From: Pectobacterium versatile
GTDB taxonomy: Bacteria; Pseudomonadota; Gammaproteobacteria; Enterobacterales; Enterobacteriaceae
Assembly: GCF_020166435.1 (NCBI RefSeq)
Contig: NZ_JAINZP010000002.1
Location: 186,001 to 250,000 of the forward strand
Length of the DNA: 64,000 nt
Reading direction: 5' to 3'
Within the stretch, counting starts at the first letter, position 1, and every line of letters starts with the position of its first letter. Of the stretch, positions 8,819 to 20,377 are shown piece by piece. The notes under the pieces are model-generated. The model worked only from the letters and a program-made list of their open reading frames with translations. It was not told the DNA's origin and did not search any database. Made by a program: the position numbers and the translations under genes.

Positions 8819-9583
8819 TTACAACTCTTGAAACCGCTTTTTCTTTTCGTTTTGTAATCTTTCCAACTCAAAAATCACCTGCTGAAGATCGCGTTCCTGC
8901 GCCGCGTTCAGTGAAGGGAACTTGAAGCTCAAACGCTGCGTCAGCTTAAAGTCGCCTTTGTTATCGACGATCTTCACCATTGCCTGACCGACGAACTGCA
9001 AATCCACGCAGAAGAAACCGTGGTCAGCAAGATCCATCTCCACGCTCTTAATGATGTCACCGTCAGTCAACAACCCCGTGGTGTCACGATCGGTATACAG
9101 GCTCAACCCACCCAGTGAGAGATCTTTGATAGTGAACTGGAAAACACTCTCATCCGGCAGTTCGCCACGGCACGTCAACGGCGGCCACAGCGGCGTGTTA
9201 ATGCGGAAATAGGTTCTACGCTGGATAAGATAAAGCAGTTCAGGAATCTGCGCGCTAAAGGCTGGCAGTCCGTCATAAGTTACCGTCTTCGCAATTTCAG
9301 CATTAAATTCAACTTTTGCACCGGCAGGCTCAGCAACAAAAGACAGCGCTCCCGCATACAGTGCGCGGTTATTTTCACGCTCAATGCCGCCTAAATCGAA
9401 GACAAACAGGTTGTTATCGGGTACGACGTCAAGAATTTTACTGATGAACTGTCCATGAGGATGATGAACCATCAGAGACGTATCATTCTTCTTTAATTCG
9501 CGCAGCGTTGCACAGATGGCCAGTTTGTTGCGCTTAACAAACTGCTCTTTCAAATTTTCATTCACCGCTTTCATCCCCACCAT
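8819..9583 (-). CDS. ycgR: Flagellar brake protein YcgR (cyclic-di-GMP receptor)
   Basis: 254 aa with a YcgR N-terminal domain and a C-terminal PilZ domain. The c-di-GMP binding motifs are present: RRTYFR (122-127) and DLSLGG (154-159). In enteric bacteria, YcgR bound to c-di-GMP binds the flagellar motor and slows swimming. Start: ATG at 9583 or ATG at 9574 (MKAVNENL); neither has a textbook ribosome site, so the N-terminus is uncertain by three residues. A near-perfect sigma-28 promoter lies about 140 bases upstream, as expected for a class 3 motility gene. It is followed by its own terminator. Confidence 0.9.
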   Translation of the reverse strand: MVGMKAVNENLKEQFVKRNKLAICATLRELKKNDTSLMVHHPHGQFISKILDVVPDNNLFVFDLGGIERENNRALYAGALSFVAEPAGAKVEFNAEIAKTVTYDGLPAFSAQIPELLYLIQRRTYFRINTPLWPPLTCRGELPDESVFQFTIKDLSLGGLSLYTDRDTTGLLTDGDIIKSVEMDLADHGFFCVDLQFVGQAMVKIVDNKGDFKLTQRLSFKFPSLNAAQERDLQQVIFELERLQNEKKKRFQEL

Positions 9584-9726
9584 TGTGTCAATGGTTTATA
9601 TTGATGCACGCCTCTCCGTCGTCTTTCAAGTTCCATTTGTGCCAACACGGTGCCACCGTCCTGACTGCATATTGAAAGCGACTACGCGGAATGCCTGAAA
9701 TCGCATGATATAGATTGGTGGAAACG

Positions 9727-9753
9727 GTATCGGCAATACGCCCAGTAACTTTA
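9727..9753 (-). promoter_or_regulatory. Sigma-28 (FliA) promoter upstream of ycgR
   Basis: On the minus strand the sequence reads TAAAGTTA, 11 bases, GCCGATAC, against the FliA consensus TAAAGTTT-N11-GCCGATAA; only the last base of each box differs. It points toward ycgR and would give a leader of about 135 bases. Confidence 0.8.
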
Positions 9754-9905
9754 GCAAAATAGGCTGCATTAGTAGAAAAATCGGTAATGGATGGCCAGTG
9801 CGTTCTGGCATCCAGCATTAAAATCGCTAGCGGTATCTCCCCTACATCTGATCAGCACCCATCGTGGTAACAGTAGACCAAATGCAAAAAGCCACCTTTC
9901 CCTTT

Positions 9906-9948
9906 CGTCCTATCGACATCACCCATTCACTACGATGTCGACAGGACG
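9906..9948 (-). terminator. Long hairpin after the AT-rich orphan gene
   Basis: Arms of about 15 bp, 9906-9920 (ending ATCGACATC) and 9934-9948 (starting GATGTCGAC), with a single mismatch and a 13-base loop. It lies about 20 bases after the stop codon of the large orphan gene. No U run follows on the minus strand, so it may be a weak terminator, an mRNA-stabilising hairpin or a dyad with another role. Confidence 0.45.
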
Positions 9949-9969
9949 GGACGCTTTCTGAGCTCTACA

Positions 9970-12597
9970 TTAATAAAGAAATTTTAGGCGTTTTTTAAAT
10001 TCGGTAAGTTCGGCATCAGTAGCATTTTTATATAAAAAATCAATCTCACCTAAAAATTCGTTGTACAATACTTCATTTTTACTGGAGAAATTAATGATTG
10101 AAAGCGGCATAGTTGCATTTACATGATGAAACGAACCTATGCGCCGTATTTCTATTTTTTTTAATCGATAGGTTTTTTCTTCGGTTAAAGAAGTAATGTC
10201 TTCATAATGAGAAATAATATTAGCTATGCAATTTTTATTTAAACTCATTCTTTTTTGGGAGAGAATTGATCTTTTTATTTCATTCATTTCTATTATAAAT
10301 TTATTCATAGTATTACATTGTGCACCAACCCTCCCTAATTTATAAAGTTTATTCATAGAACCATCTTTTTTTTCGGTCATTATCAAGGGGATTTTCTCAA
10401 AATCACTAAAATGACAATTGGTACGATAATTATCTTTAACATCCGTTATTTTACACTCTCCAGTGTCATCGTGAAATGGTGATGTATTGTTGTCTGATTT
10501 TTTGTTAAAAATTTTAATTCCAGAGATAGGGGTATTAGATTTAAGCGCTAAAGATTCTTCAGTCAAAGGTAAGGGGAAACACCAAAGCTCAGCACCTTTA
10601 GCCATCGGAATAGGCATGATTTTCGCTTCTCTGAAAATATCGAATTCAGGAACTAATCCATCAATGCCGATGTTGCTATTCTGGATGAGATTGCCATTTT
10701 TATTAACAATAGACTCCTTCGTCGAATTAAATTTTAATAACTTTATAGCCACTCTTGCCCCCAGAGCCGTTCGTGGCATTACCATGTAAGTATTTTCATT
10801 AATCATCCTCCCATACTGTAGCCTGAATTCACTTTTCGCTTCGAGCGTAACGGCTAACTCTTTTTCTTTTAAATTTTTCAATTCAGCGTTATTAGCAATA
10901 AATTCATTTAGTTCTGAATCTTTATTTTCAACATTAAATTGTTGCGCAAAAATTTCCGGTGGTAGTGAAAAAGAAAAATTGTCACTATCAGCGCACTGTA
11001 TAGTCAGAATAATATTTGCTTCAGCAGGTAACATTGTCATATAGTCTGCACCACTTGTCTTAAGAAAGGCTTTTTCTAACCCCTGACCAGTACCAGTAAG
11101 GCCGGTAATCCCGATCTTAGATTTATTCGTAAATGCCATACTAAGATGTTCATCTTTTGTCTTGGATAATAAGAGGTGGTGCGTGTTGGAAAACTCGCCC
11201 AACACACCAGCAAACCACCCTGGGCTAAATGGTATCCCCCCAGCAGCAATGCCAAAAAAACCTGATATTCGATCGATATTTTGTAGAGAGATTTCATCTT
11301 GGATTTTAATATTTTTAGTTATCTCGATTAGCGCATCCCCTACATCCAGCTTGCCTCTTTTTCCTAAAGTATCTGTCAATACTTCAGATACAGAATTAGT
11401 GCGCGCCTGCATATAATTTAACATTGCACCTTTATCTTTAACATCTTGGCAAGATTGACGTAATTTAATATTTTTAGCTATCCCTGACGAGGTAGTAATA
11501 ATTCCTCCAATGCCTAGATCCATGCCTTTGGCAAAATCAATTGCAGCACGCTTTTTATTTCCTTGATATATATTATCCTTCCCTGACTTAAGATGAAATC
11601 TAAAATTATCAACAGTCGAAGAAAATAAAGGGATATATTTGCTGCTAAAATTTCCTTTCCGATCTGAAGAAAATGGTTGTCCGGCATGATATTTTTCATG
11701 CGGATCGCTACCAAAATACGATGAAAAATTTTGCGGTGGCTTATGGCTGAGGTGTCTGGCATGTAGGTTAGGTAGAGAAATATGTTTAGGATTAAGATAA
11801 AATATTCTGGTCTTATTACCTTTGAGTGTTTCTATCTGTAGAACGTTTATCATCCTTTTAACACTTTTAATACAGTATCCCCTTTTTAGGGGGAGTTCAA
11901 TCGTGTAGTCCGTCGTTGTGTAATCACTTTTTTTATCCGCACATTGAAGTGTTTCCAACATTAAAGATTTTTCTTTAAAGCGAAATGATATAAAATTTTC
12001 ATCATCTAGTTTAAATTTTAGACCATCATCATCGTTTTTTTTATACTCTACAAAAAATATTTTTATATGTTGTTCGTTTATGTCACCTTCAGTTGATATG
12101 TTAACAACATTAATAGAATAGCTTTTCCCACTATTTTTTTCATCACCAATTAACATACCATTAGCATTCACGTACAGATGGCTAAATTTAATACTACAGT
12201 TAAAGTCGGTGATTTTCGCCATATGAATGAGATATTTTGATTTGTATTTTTTTAATAATCCCTTAATGAGATCATAACTTTTACCTTTAATTAAAATCAG
12301 CTCTCCCAACTCATTTAATGATATACCAATATTATTTTTAGGGAATCCATTGACTCCACCGCAATATACATAACCCTTAGCATCAATTACTTGCCCATCG
12401 CCTACTTCTTGGTAATTTATTTTATTACTACAAGTTAGTTTTTTGCAATTAAAAATTTTGTGTAACATTGAATTGTTGGTGTTTTTTATTTGAAAAATAT
12501 TATCTTGAAATTTAGTACCCTCTTCGTTGCTTTCATGTAGGTTATTATTACCTTCAGAACGAAAATTTCCCACTGAATTAGATATTTCGTTGATCAT
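9970..12597 (-). CDS. Large AT-rich orphan protein, possible secreted effector
   Basis: 875 aa from the ATG at 12597 (AGAGG just before it); a TTG at 12660 would add 21 residues. I do not recognise the family with certainty. Base composition is far richer in A/T than all neighbours and rare-type codons such as ATA are common, a sign of horizontal transfer. There is no Sec signal peptide or lipobox; the first 30 residues are rich in Ser and Asn, as in type III secreted proteins. The first half has repeated beta-rich pieces of propeller style (for example LNELGELILI and YVNANGMLIG). The second half has alternating strands with Gly/Ser/Thr (GITGLTGTGQG, MPRTALGARVAIKL). This two-part design is reminiscent of AvrE/DspE effectors, but the protein is about half their length, and I see no HrpL box upstream. 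Its neighbours are two motility genes. Confidence 0.7.
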   Translation of the reverse strand: MINEISNSVGNFRSEGNNNLHESNEEGTKFQDNIFQIKNTNNSMLHKIFNCKKLTCSNKINYQEVGDGQVIDAKGYVYCGGVNGFPKNNIGISLNELGELILIKGKSYDLIKGLLKKYKSKYLIHMAKITDFNCSIKFSHLYVNANGMLIGDEKNSGKSYSINVVNISTEGDINEQHIKIFFVEYKKNDDDGLKFKLDDENFISFRFKEKSLMLETLQCADKKSDYTTTDYTIELPLKRGYCIKSVKRMINVLQIETLKGNKTRIFYLNPKHISLPNLHARHLSHKPPQNFSSYFGSDPHEKYHAGQPFSSDRKGNFSSKYIPLFSSTVDNFRFHLKSGKDNIYQGNKKRAAIDFAKGMDLGIGGIITTSSGIAKNIKLRQSCQDVKDKGAMLNYMQARTNSVSEVLTDTLGKRGKLDVGDALIEITKNIKIQDEISLQNIDRISGFFGIAAGGIPFSPGWFAGVLGEFSNTHHLLLSKTKDEHLSMAFTNKSKIGITGLTGTGQGLEKAFLKTSGADYMTMLPAEANIILTIQCADSDNFSFSLPPEIFAQQFNVENKDSELNEFIANNAELKNLKEKELAVTLEAKSEFRLQYGRMINENTYMVMPRTALGARVAIKLLKFNSTKESIVNKNGNLIQNSNIGIDGLVPEFDIFREAKIMPIPMAKGAELWCFPLPLTEESLALKSNTPISGIKIFNKKSDNNTSPFHDDTGECKITDVKDNYRTNCHFSDFEKIPLIMTEKKDGSMNKLYKLGRVGAQCNTMNKFIIEMNEIKRSILSQKRMSLNKNCIANIISHYEDITSLTEEKTYRLKKIEIRRIGSFHHVNATMPLSIINFSSKNEVLYNEFLGEIDFLYKNATDAELTEFKKRLKFLY

Positions 12598-13566
12598 ACG
12601 ACCTCTACTTTTAAAATAGTATGTGAATGATAAGTAATCTAAAAAACCACACTTAGTCAATATAAAAACAACATGATAAATCCTTATTTAAAAATATGTG
12701 ACCTGTGCTACTCTTAATGAATGCTTATATTATCAGTTCGATAACTGAAATCCATATATGAAATATAAAATAACAACACTTTTTATTTATTTAATTTAAT
12801 AACCGTGACTTAGATCAAAATTAAGTCACTAAAAAAACAAAACAACTCAAAAAATCATAATTAAAAAACATTGTGGTGATATTTTTAATATAATAGCCAG
12901 TCATTTTCATGTATTTAAAATGCACAGAAAATGGATATTCTACGCATCAAAATCACAATTTTTATATAAAAATAATGATGTAGACATTAAGCCAACACAA
13001 ATTAATTACTTGACAAGTATTTAAGTAGCTCTATTTATCGTGCGATTAATCCAATCTATCGGTAAATAATTTCAAGAATGACTATCATGAAATGTATTAT
13101 TAAAAGTGGGACACTTTATCAAGATAATGCCTTACGTTACCACCCAAGCATTCACGCTAAAATAATAAAAATTAATACTAATTTTCTGGAATGCATTTCC
13201 TCCATGATTTCACGATGAAATGTCGGTGACATTGATTTTAGCTGCACATCCCCCTGCCGTAATATGATTTTCCTATGAAATCAGGGCAGAACCCGACTGC
13301 ATAATTATGTTTTACATCAAATAATTATCAAGCTACGTTTTTTTGGTGATATTGACATAAAGAATTGTGCATTTGCACTATATACATTGACATTCATCAC
13401 AGAACGTTATTATCGCCCAATTTGGCACTAACATCGCGATAACATAGCCCGATAACTCATAGTGGTTAGCAGTAGAGTCGTGGTTGGCAATGGAATAAAT
13501 AATGGTTAGCAATAAAATCGTGAACAGTGTTTTTACTAAAAAAAGAGTCGCACATGGAGAGTTATA
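12598..13566. other. Long AT-rich non-coding region upstream of orphan gene and chemoreceptor
   Basis: Nearly 1 kb without a credible gene, with strongly AT-rich sequence up to about 13,350. It must contain the divergent promoters of the orphan gene and the chemoreceptor. Visible details are the sigma-28 promoter at 13429-13455, a small dyad GTGCA/TGCAC around 13367-13379 and several copies of a TGAAATG-like word near 13,086-13,220. The composition suggests H-NS-type silencing. Confidence 0.5.
13429..13455 (+). promoter_or_regulatory. Sigma-28 (FliA) promoter of the chemoreceptor gene
   Basis: TAAC, 15 bases, CCCGATAA, against the consensus TAAA-N15-GCCGATAA: one mismatch in each box and exact spacing. 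It lies 112 bases before the chemoreceptor start and points toward it. Confidence 0.7.
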
Positions 13567-15519
13567 ATGCAGCATTTTGCTAGTCAAATTCGTAACACAA
13601 AAATCGCACATAAACTGTATGCTGGGTTTGGTATTATCTTATTACTCGTTATTATTGCCTCAACACTTAGCGCAAAAAGATTTAAAGACATTAAAGATAT
13701 TTATGAAAAAACCAATCTTATTTATAGCGTCAACATTGAGGTTTTTCAGGCAAAAATAAATCGTGTTAAATACTTCTACGCGCCGGATGAAAAAACAAAA
13801 GATATTCTGGCAAAATTTGTCAAGAGTGCGACAGATTTAACAGACAGTGCAAAAAACCTGGCCTGGAGTACTGACGAATTAGGTCACATCAACAATTTAA
13901 AAGAAAATTTAGAGGGATTTCAGGCATCTGTTTCCGCAATGTCCACCGCAACACTAAAAGCGGTTGGAATTCAGGAAAAAGTCAACGCATTGCATACACA
14001 AGCTACGCTGGAACCTGTTGCTCAGACCATTCATAACACCAGCGCATTCCCCGATAATGATGCTTATTACGCGATTAGCAAACTGGCTTTCTTATTGAGT
14101 GAAGTGCAAAAGCTGAGCTATGAGCTGCAAACAACAAAAGATGAGAAAACATTAACTGCGCTGAATACTCGTTATGCAGAGACGGAATCAGCCTATCAGG
14201 CCTTACCGATTTTACCTTCTGACCTGAAAGGTCAGGCTGACGCGTTACGCAATTACATCAAGCAATACCAACAGCTTAATGCGGACTACTACACCGCTTT
14301 CGATGACTTGAAAAAAGCAGAAACACTGGTCATGAGAGCAGGAACGAAAAGCAGCGCCGACATTAATGCGCTGACCGCCATCATCAAAGCGAAAAACGAT
14401 GAACTGGCCTATAACTCCGCCACCATTACCATGATTATCGGCCTCATTGCCGTCATTATCGGTATCATCATTTCGATCTACATTACCCGGATTATCACCC
14501 GACCTATCATCCATAACCTGGCGCTGGCGGAACGTATTGCCAGTGGTGACCTGACGACGACAATTCAGACCGATCGTCACGATGAACTCGGCCGACTCAC
14601 CATGGCCATGGGAACAATGAATGAGCAGCTGCGCCACGTTATCTCCGAAGTGCGGGACAGCGTCGGTAGCGTTAGCCAGTCGGCAAGTAAAATTGCCACA
14701 GGCAATAGCGATCTTTCATCACGCACCGAACAGCAGTCGGCTGCCGTCGTTGAAACCGCAGCCAGCATGGAAGAACTGACATCAACGGTGAAAAACAACG
14801 CCGATAATGCTAAACATGCCAGCCAGATCGCTGCTGATGCCTCCAAGAATGCGCTGAAAGGCGGCGAAGTCGTGAAACAGGTTGTGACGACCATGGACAA
14901 CATCGCAGCCAGCTCCAAAAAAATTGCCGATATCACCACCGTCATCAATAGCATTGCTTTCCAGACCAACATTCTGGCGCTGAACGCCGCAGTAGAAGCC
15001 GCACGCGCCGGGGAACAAGGTCGTGGTTTTGCCGTGGTCGCAGGCGAAGTACGCAGTTTATCGCAGCGCAGTTCTCAGGCCGCCAAAGACATCGAGTCCC
15101 TGATCGCAGAGTCCGTCGAGCGTACCAATGCGGGTAGTCATCTTGTGGCGGTTGCCGGAGAAACCATGGAGCAAATCGTCGATTCCGTTTCTCGCGTGAA
15201 TGACATCATGGGGGAAATCTCATCTGCTTCTGAAGAACAGAGCCGGGGAATTGGGCAAATCGCACAGGCAATCAGTGAACTGGACACCACCACTCAGCAG
15301 AACGCCTCGCTGGTAATGGAATCCTCCATTTCCGCCAACTCGCTGGAAGAACAGGCTGTGCTGTTAGAGAAGTTGCTCGAGCACTTCCGCGTGTCCCAAT
15401 CTGATAACCGCGCAGGCTCACGCGCACCATCCTCTGCGTCACGCCACGCGCTGCCAAAACGTGTGTCAACGGCAGACAAAAAAGCCGTGTCATCAGAAAG
15501 CGACTGGACGTCGTTTTAG
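13567..15519 (+). CDS. Methyl-accepting chemotaxis protein
   Basis: 650 aa transmembrane chemoreceptor. Membrane helix 1 at about 18-36, a periplasmic sensing domain of about 245 residues, helix 2 at about 285-306, then HAMP and the long signalling hairpin with the conserved tip (NSIAFQTNILALNAAVEAAR, at about 462-481). The sensing domain is helical and about twice the size of the Tar/Tsr four-helix bundle, which fits an HBM-type (two-bundle) domain; the ligand is unknown. The C-terminus ends DWTSF, a variant of the NWETF tail that binds CheR/CheB. GGAG precedes the ATG by 7 bases. A FliA promoter lies upstream. Codon use is AT-rich near the start and normal later. Confidence 0.95.
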   Translation: MQHFASQIRNTKIAHKLYAGFGIILLLVIIASTLSAKRFKDIKDIYEKTNLIYSVNIEVFQAKINRVKYFYAPDEKTKDILAKFVKSATDLTDSAKNLAWSTDELGHINNLKENLEGFQASVSAMSTATLKAVGIQEKVNALHTQATLEPVAQTIHNTSAFPDNDAYYAISKLAFLLSEVQKLSYELQTTKDEKTLTALNTRYAETESAYQALPILPSDLKGQADALRNYIKQYQQLNADYYTAFDDLKKAETLVMRAGTKSSADINALTAIIKAKNDELAYNSATITMIIGLIAVIIGIIISIYITRIITRPIIHNLALAERIASGDLTTTIQTDRHDELGRLTMAMGTMNEQLRHVISEVRDSVGSVSQSASKIATGNSDLSSRTEQQSAAVVETAASMEELTSTVKNNADNAKHASQIAADASKNALKGGEVVKQVVTTMDNIAASSKKIADITTVINSIAFQTNILALNAAVEAARAGEQGRGFAVVAGEVRSLSQRSSQAAKDIESLIAESVERTNAGSHLVAVAGETMEQIVDSVSRVNDIMGEISSASEEQSRGIGQIAQAISELDTTTQQNASLVMESSISANSLEEQAVLLEKLLEHFRVSQSDNRAGSRAPSSASRHALPKRVSTADKKAVSSESDWTSF

Positions 15520-15526
15520 CGACTCA

Positions 15527-15558
15527 CGCCCGGATGGCATCACGTGCATCCGGGCGTA
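15527..15558 (+). terminator. Hairpin after the chemoreceptor gene
   Basis: 11-bp perfect stem ACGCCCGGATG/CATCCGGGCGT shortly after the stop codon. The U run is missing, so it is a likely but imperfect terminator. Confidence 0.55.
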
Positions 15559-15621
15559 TCAGAAACCCTATAGCGGTATCAAAAATCGTGGCAAACAAGC
15601 CAGAACGCATTGCCGTTAGCG

Positions 15622-16458
15622 CTACAAACCTTCATTCAGCGGCATCATTGAGGGATTAGGGTACTGATACTCAAACCCGAGTTCATGGCAGATTCGCTGC
15701 CCATCAACAATCTTCCCCTGATCGCTGTCGGTTACGGGCGCAAACTGCGGCGGAGACAGGTGCAATCTGCGCGCCTGTTCAGGGTAAAAATCCTGTCTGG
15801 CAGGATGTTCTGGCGCACACAAATTATAGATATGCCCGCCGTTCGGAAGCTTAAGCAGCAACAGGATCGCCGCCAGCACATCTTCCTGATGTACCAGATT
15901 CACGCCATGATTACCACGCGGCAGATTGGTTTTGCCCGCAAGGAAACGTCCAGGATGGCGTTCACCACCGACCAGCCCTGCAAGACGCAAGATATCCACG
16001 GAGGTATCAGGTAGATGCTGCAACCACTGTTCGAGGGACACCAGCGTTTTCCCTGCTATCGTCGTCGGCTGTAGCGGCGAGTTTTCTTTTGCCGTGCCGC
16101 TGCTGTCGCCATAAACCGAGGTTGAACTGGTGAAAATAACACGCGGGACATGAAAAACGCGTGCCATATTCACCAGTTGCTGTACCGCTTGCGCATACCC
16201 GTCACCCCCTTCCGCTGTTCGGCTAGCGGGCAAGGTCACGATCAATACGTCAACCTGTAGTAATGCGCTAAGCTCGTCTGCGTCGCATTCCAATTCAGGT
16301 GTCAGCGCCAGTTGATAGCACTCAATGCCGCTCATTCGCGCGGCTTCCACGCCATCCTGAGTGGTTTTCGTCCCTGTCACGTGGTAGCCGTGCCCATTCA
16401 GCGCCAGAGCTAGCGGCATACCCAACCAGCCCAATCCCACAATCGATACTTTTTTCAT
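15622..16458 (-). CDS. yeeZ: YeeZ, NAD(P)-binding epimerase/dehydratase-like protein
   Basis: 278 aa, extended short-chain dehydrogenase fold. The nucleotide motif GLGWLG is at 8-13. The segments TSSTSVYGDSSGT (catalytic Ser/Tyr region), DILRLAGLVGG and HIYNLCAPEHPAR match E. coli YeeZ closely. The substrate is not known; related proteins act on nucleotide sugars. The position just upstream of hisL, on the opposite strand, is the same as in E. coli. An ERIC copy lies between yeeZ and the his promoter, on the yeeZ upstream side. Confidence 0.92.
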   Translation of the reverse strand: MKKVSIVGLGWLGMPLALALNGHGYHVTGTKTTQDGVEAARMSGIECYQLALTPELECDADELSALLQVDVLIVTLPASRTAEGGDGYAQAVQQLVNMARVFHVPRVIFTSSTSVYGDSSGTAKENSPLQPTTIAGKTLVSLEQWLQHLPDTSVDILRLAGLVGGERHPGRFLAGKTNLPRGNHGVNLVHQEDVLAAILLLLKLPNGGHIYNLCAPEHPARQDFYPEQARRLHLSPPQFAPVTDSDQGKIVDGQRICHELGFEYQYPNPSMMPLNEGL

Positions 16459-16496
16459 CAGCCGTTCTCCCCTGCAAGGAGCCTGTTAATTAACAC

Positions 16497-16623
<127 letters not shown>

Positions 16624-16778
16624 CGCACGCCTACAGAGTAAACGGCTTTGACGCCCACCGCTACGGATGCCTGTCCGATTTCCGTAGTCTTTTCTGCCTA
16701 TCAAAAGCGGATATCCAGCGCGATTATGCTGGCACATCACTCAACCAAAACGAACTTCCCACATCTGCTAAAAAAATG

Positions 16779-16808
16779 TTGCACAACAGCCCGAACATGG
16801 TTTAGGTT
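16779..16808 (+). promoter_or_regulatory. Putative his operon promoter
   Basis: TTGCAC, 18 bases, TAGGTT. The same unusual -10 TAGGTT is, as I recall, used by the enteric hisp promoter. It would start RNA about 50 bases before hisL. The rest of the gap (16624-16778) shows nothing else clear. Confidence 0.6.
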
Positions 16809-16864
16809 ATTCGACAGAAATCGTTATTGATTTAATAAACACTGACACAACAAAGAGACATCTT

Positions 16865-16912
16865 ATGACACGCGTTCTGTTTAGCCACCATCATAACCAT
16901 CATCCTGATTAG
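16865..16912 (+). CDS. hisL: his operon leader peptide
   Basis: 15-residue peptide MTRVLFSHHHNHHPD. It matches E. coli HisL (MTRV start, His run, PD end), but has five His codons broken by one Asn instead of seven in a row. Ribosome stalling at the His codons when charged tRNA-His is short lets the downstream antiterminator form and the structural genes be read. The reading frame is preceded by AGAGACATCTT. Confidence 0.95.
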   Translation: MTRVLFSHHHNHHPD

Positions 16913-16930
16913 TCTTTCGGGCAGTTGGTG

Positions 16931-17007
16931 CTGGAAGACATTCAGATCTTCCAGTGGCGCAGAATACAAAGAGAGCCCTCGGAAGATCACCTTCCGAGGG
17001 TTTTTTT
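16931..17007 (+). terminator. his attenuator
   Basis: Perfect 10-bp stem CCCTCGGAAG/CTTCCGAGGG (16976-17000) followed by seven T (17001-17007): the terminator of the his leader. Upstream, CTGGAAGA/TCTTCCAG (16931-16954) forms a second hairpin; its CTTCC arm shares sequence with the terminator arm, as expected for alternative folding. Confidence 0.92.
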
Positions 17008-17058
17008 ATGGCCCAATGTTTCTAAAAATTTTAAATTTGACAGGTTAATGAGGTTTCC

Positions 17059-17958
17059 ATGCTGGATAAAACACGTTTACGGATAGCAATGCAGAAGTCA
17101 GGCCGCCTGAGCGACGATTCACGCGAACTGCTGGCGCGCTGCGGGATCAAAATCAACTTACAGCAACAGCGTCTGATCGCGTTCGCAGAAAATATGCCGA
17201 TTGATATCCTGCGCGTACGCGATGACGATATCCCCGGCCTGGTCATGGATGGCGTGGTCGATCTGGGCATCATCGGCGAAAACGTGCTGGAAGAAGAGCT
17301 GTTAAACCGTCGTGCACAGGGTGAAGATCCGCGTTACTTCACGCTGCGTCGTCTGGATTTCGGCGGTTGCCGCCTGTCGCTGGCGATGCCGCTGGACGAA
17401 GCCTATACTGGTCCTGAATGTCTGCAAAACAAACGTATCGCCACCTCTTATCCTCACCTGCTCAAACAATATCTCGACAGACAATCTGTCAATTTCAAAT
17501 CCTGTCTGCTCAACGGTTCCGTCGAAGTAGCACCGCGTGCCGGTCTGGCCGATGCTATCTGCGATCTGGTATCAACCGGTGCAACGCTTGAAGCCAACGG
17601 CCTGCGCGAAGTCGAAGTCATTTACCGTTCCAAGGCCTGCCTGATTCAGCGCGACGGCGAAATGCCAGCAGAGAAACAGCAGCTAATCGATAAGCTACTG
17701 ACCCGTATGCAAGGCGTGATTCAGGCGCGTGAGTCAAAATACATCATGCTGCACGCGCCCAGCGAGCGTCTGGACGAAATCATTGCTCTGTTGCCTGGTG
17801 CCGAGCGCCCGACCATTCTGCCGCTGGCCGGCGATCAGCGTCGTGTTGCCATGCACATGGTCAGTAGCGAAACGCTGTTCTGGGAAACCATGGAGAAGCT
17901 GAAGTCATTAGGTGCCAGCTCCATTCTGGTCCTGCCCATTGAAAAAATGATGGAGTGA
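17059..17958 (+). CDS. hisG: ATP phosphoribosyltransferase
   Basis: 299 aa long-form enzyme for the first step of histidine synthesis (ATP + PRPP to phosphoribosyl-ATP). The PRPP site is seen in [14 protein letters not shown], and the C-terminal regulatory ACT-like domain, which binds histidine for feedback inhibition, begins after about residue 225. The sequence starts [17 protein letters not shown] as in other enterics. First structural gene after the attenuator, followed by hisD after 5 bases. Confidence 0.97.
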   Translation: MLDKTRLRIAMQKSGRLSDDSRELLARCGIKINLQQQRLIAFAENMPIDILRVRDDDIPGLVMDGVVDLGIIGENVLEEELLNRRAQGEDPRYFTLRRLDFGGCRLSLAMPLDEAYTGPECLQNKRIATSYPHLLKQYLDRQSVNFKSCLLNGSVEVAPRAGLADAICDLVSTGATLEANGLREVEVIYRSKACLIQRDGEMPAEKQQLIDKLLTRMQGVIQARESKYIMLHAPSERLDEIIALLPGAERPTILPLAGDQRRVAMHMVSSETLFWETMEKLKSLGASSILVLPIEKMME

Positions 17959-17963
17959 TGACG

Positions 17964-20362
<2,399 letters not shown>

Positions 20363-20377
20363 TTTTAAGGAGCTCAC

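Larger units (their letters stand above)
9584..9969. other. Gap between ycgR and the AT-rich orphan gene
   Basis: Holds the ycgR promoter and the hairpin at 9906-9948. Open frames on the minus strand (9588-9818 and 9626-9811) overlap each other and the sigma-28 promoter and have no ribosome sites, so I do not call them genes; one may be a remnant. Confidence 0.4.

Noticed and set aside
9588-9818. 76-codon minus-strand frame upstream of ycgR
   Set aside because: It spans a very good sigma-28 promoter and lacks a ribosome site, so it is more likely leader DNA or a remnant.
12598-13566. HrpL (hrp box) promoter for the orphan gene
   Set aside because: I looked for GGAACC-N16-CCAC on the minus strand and found no acceptable match, so the effector idea rests on protein features only.
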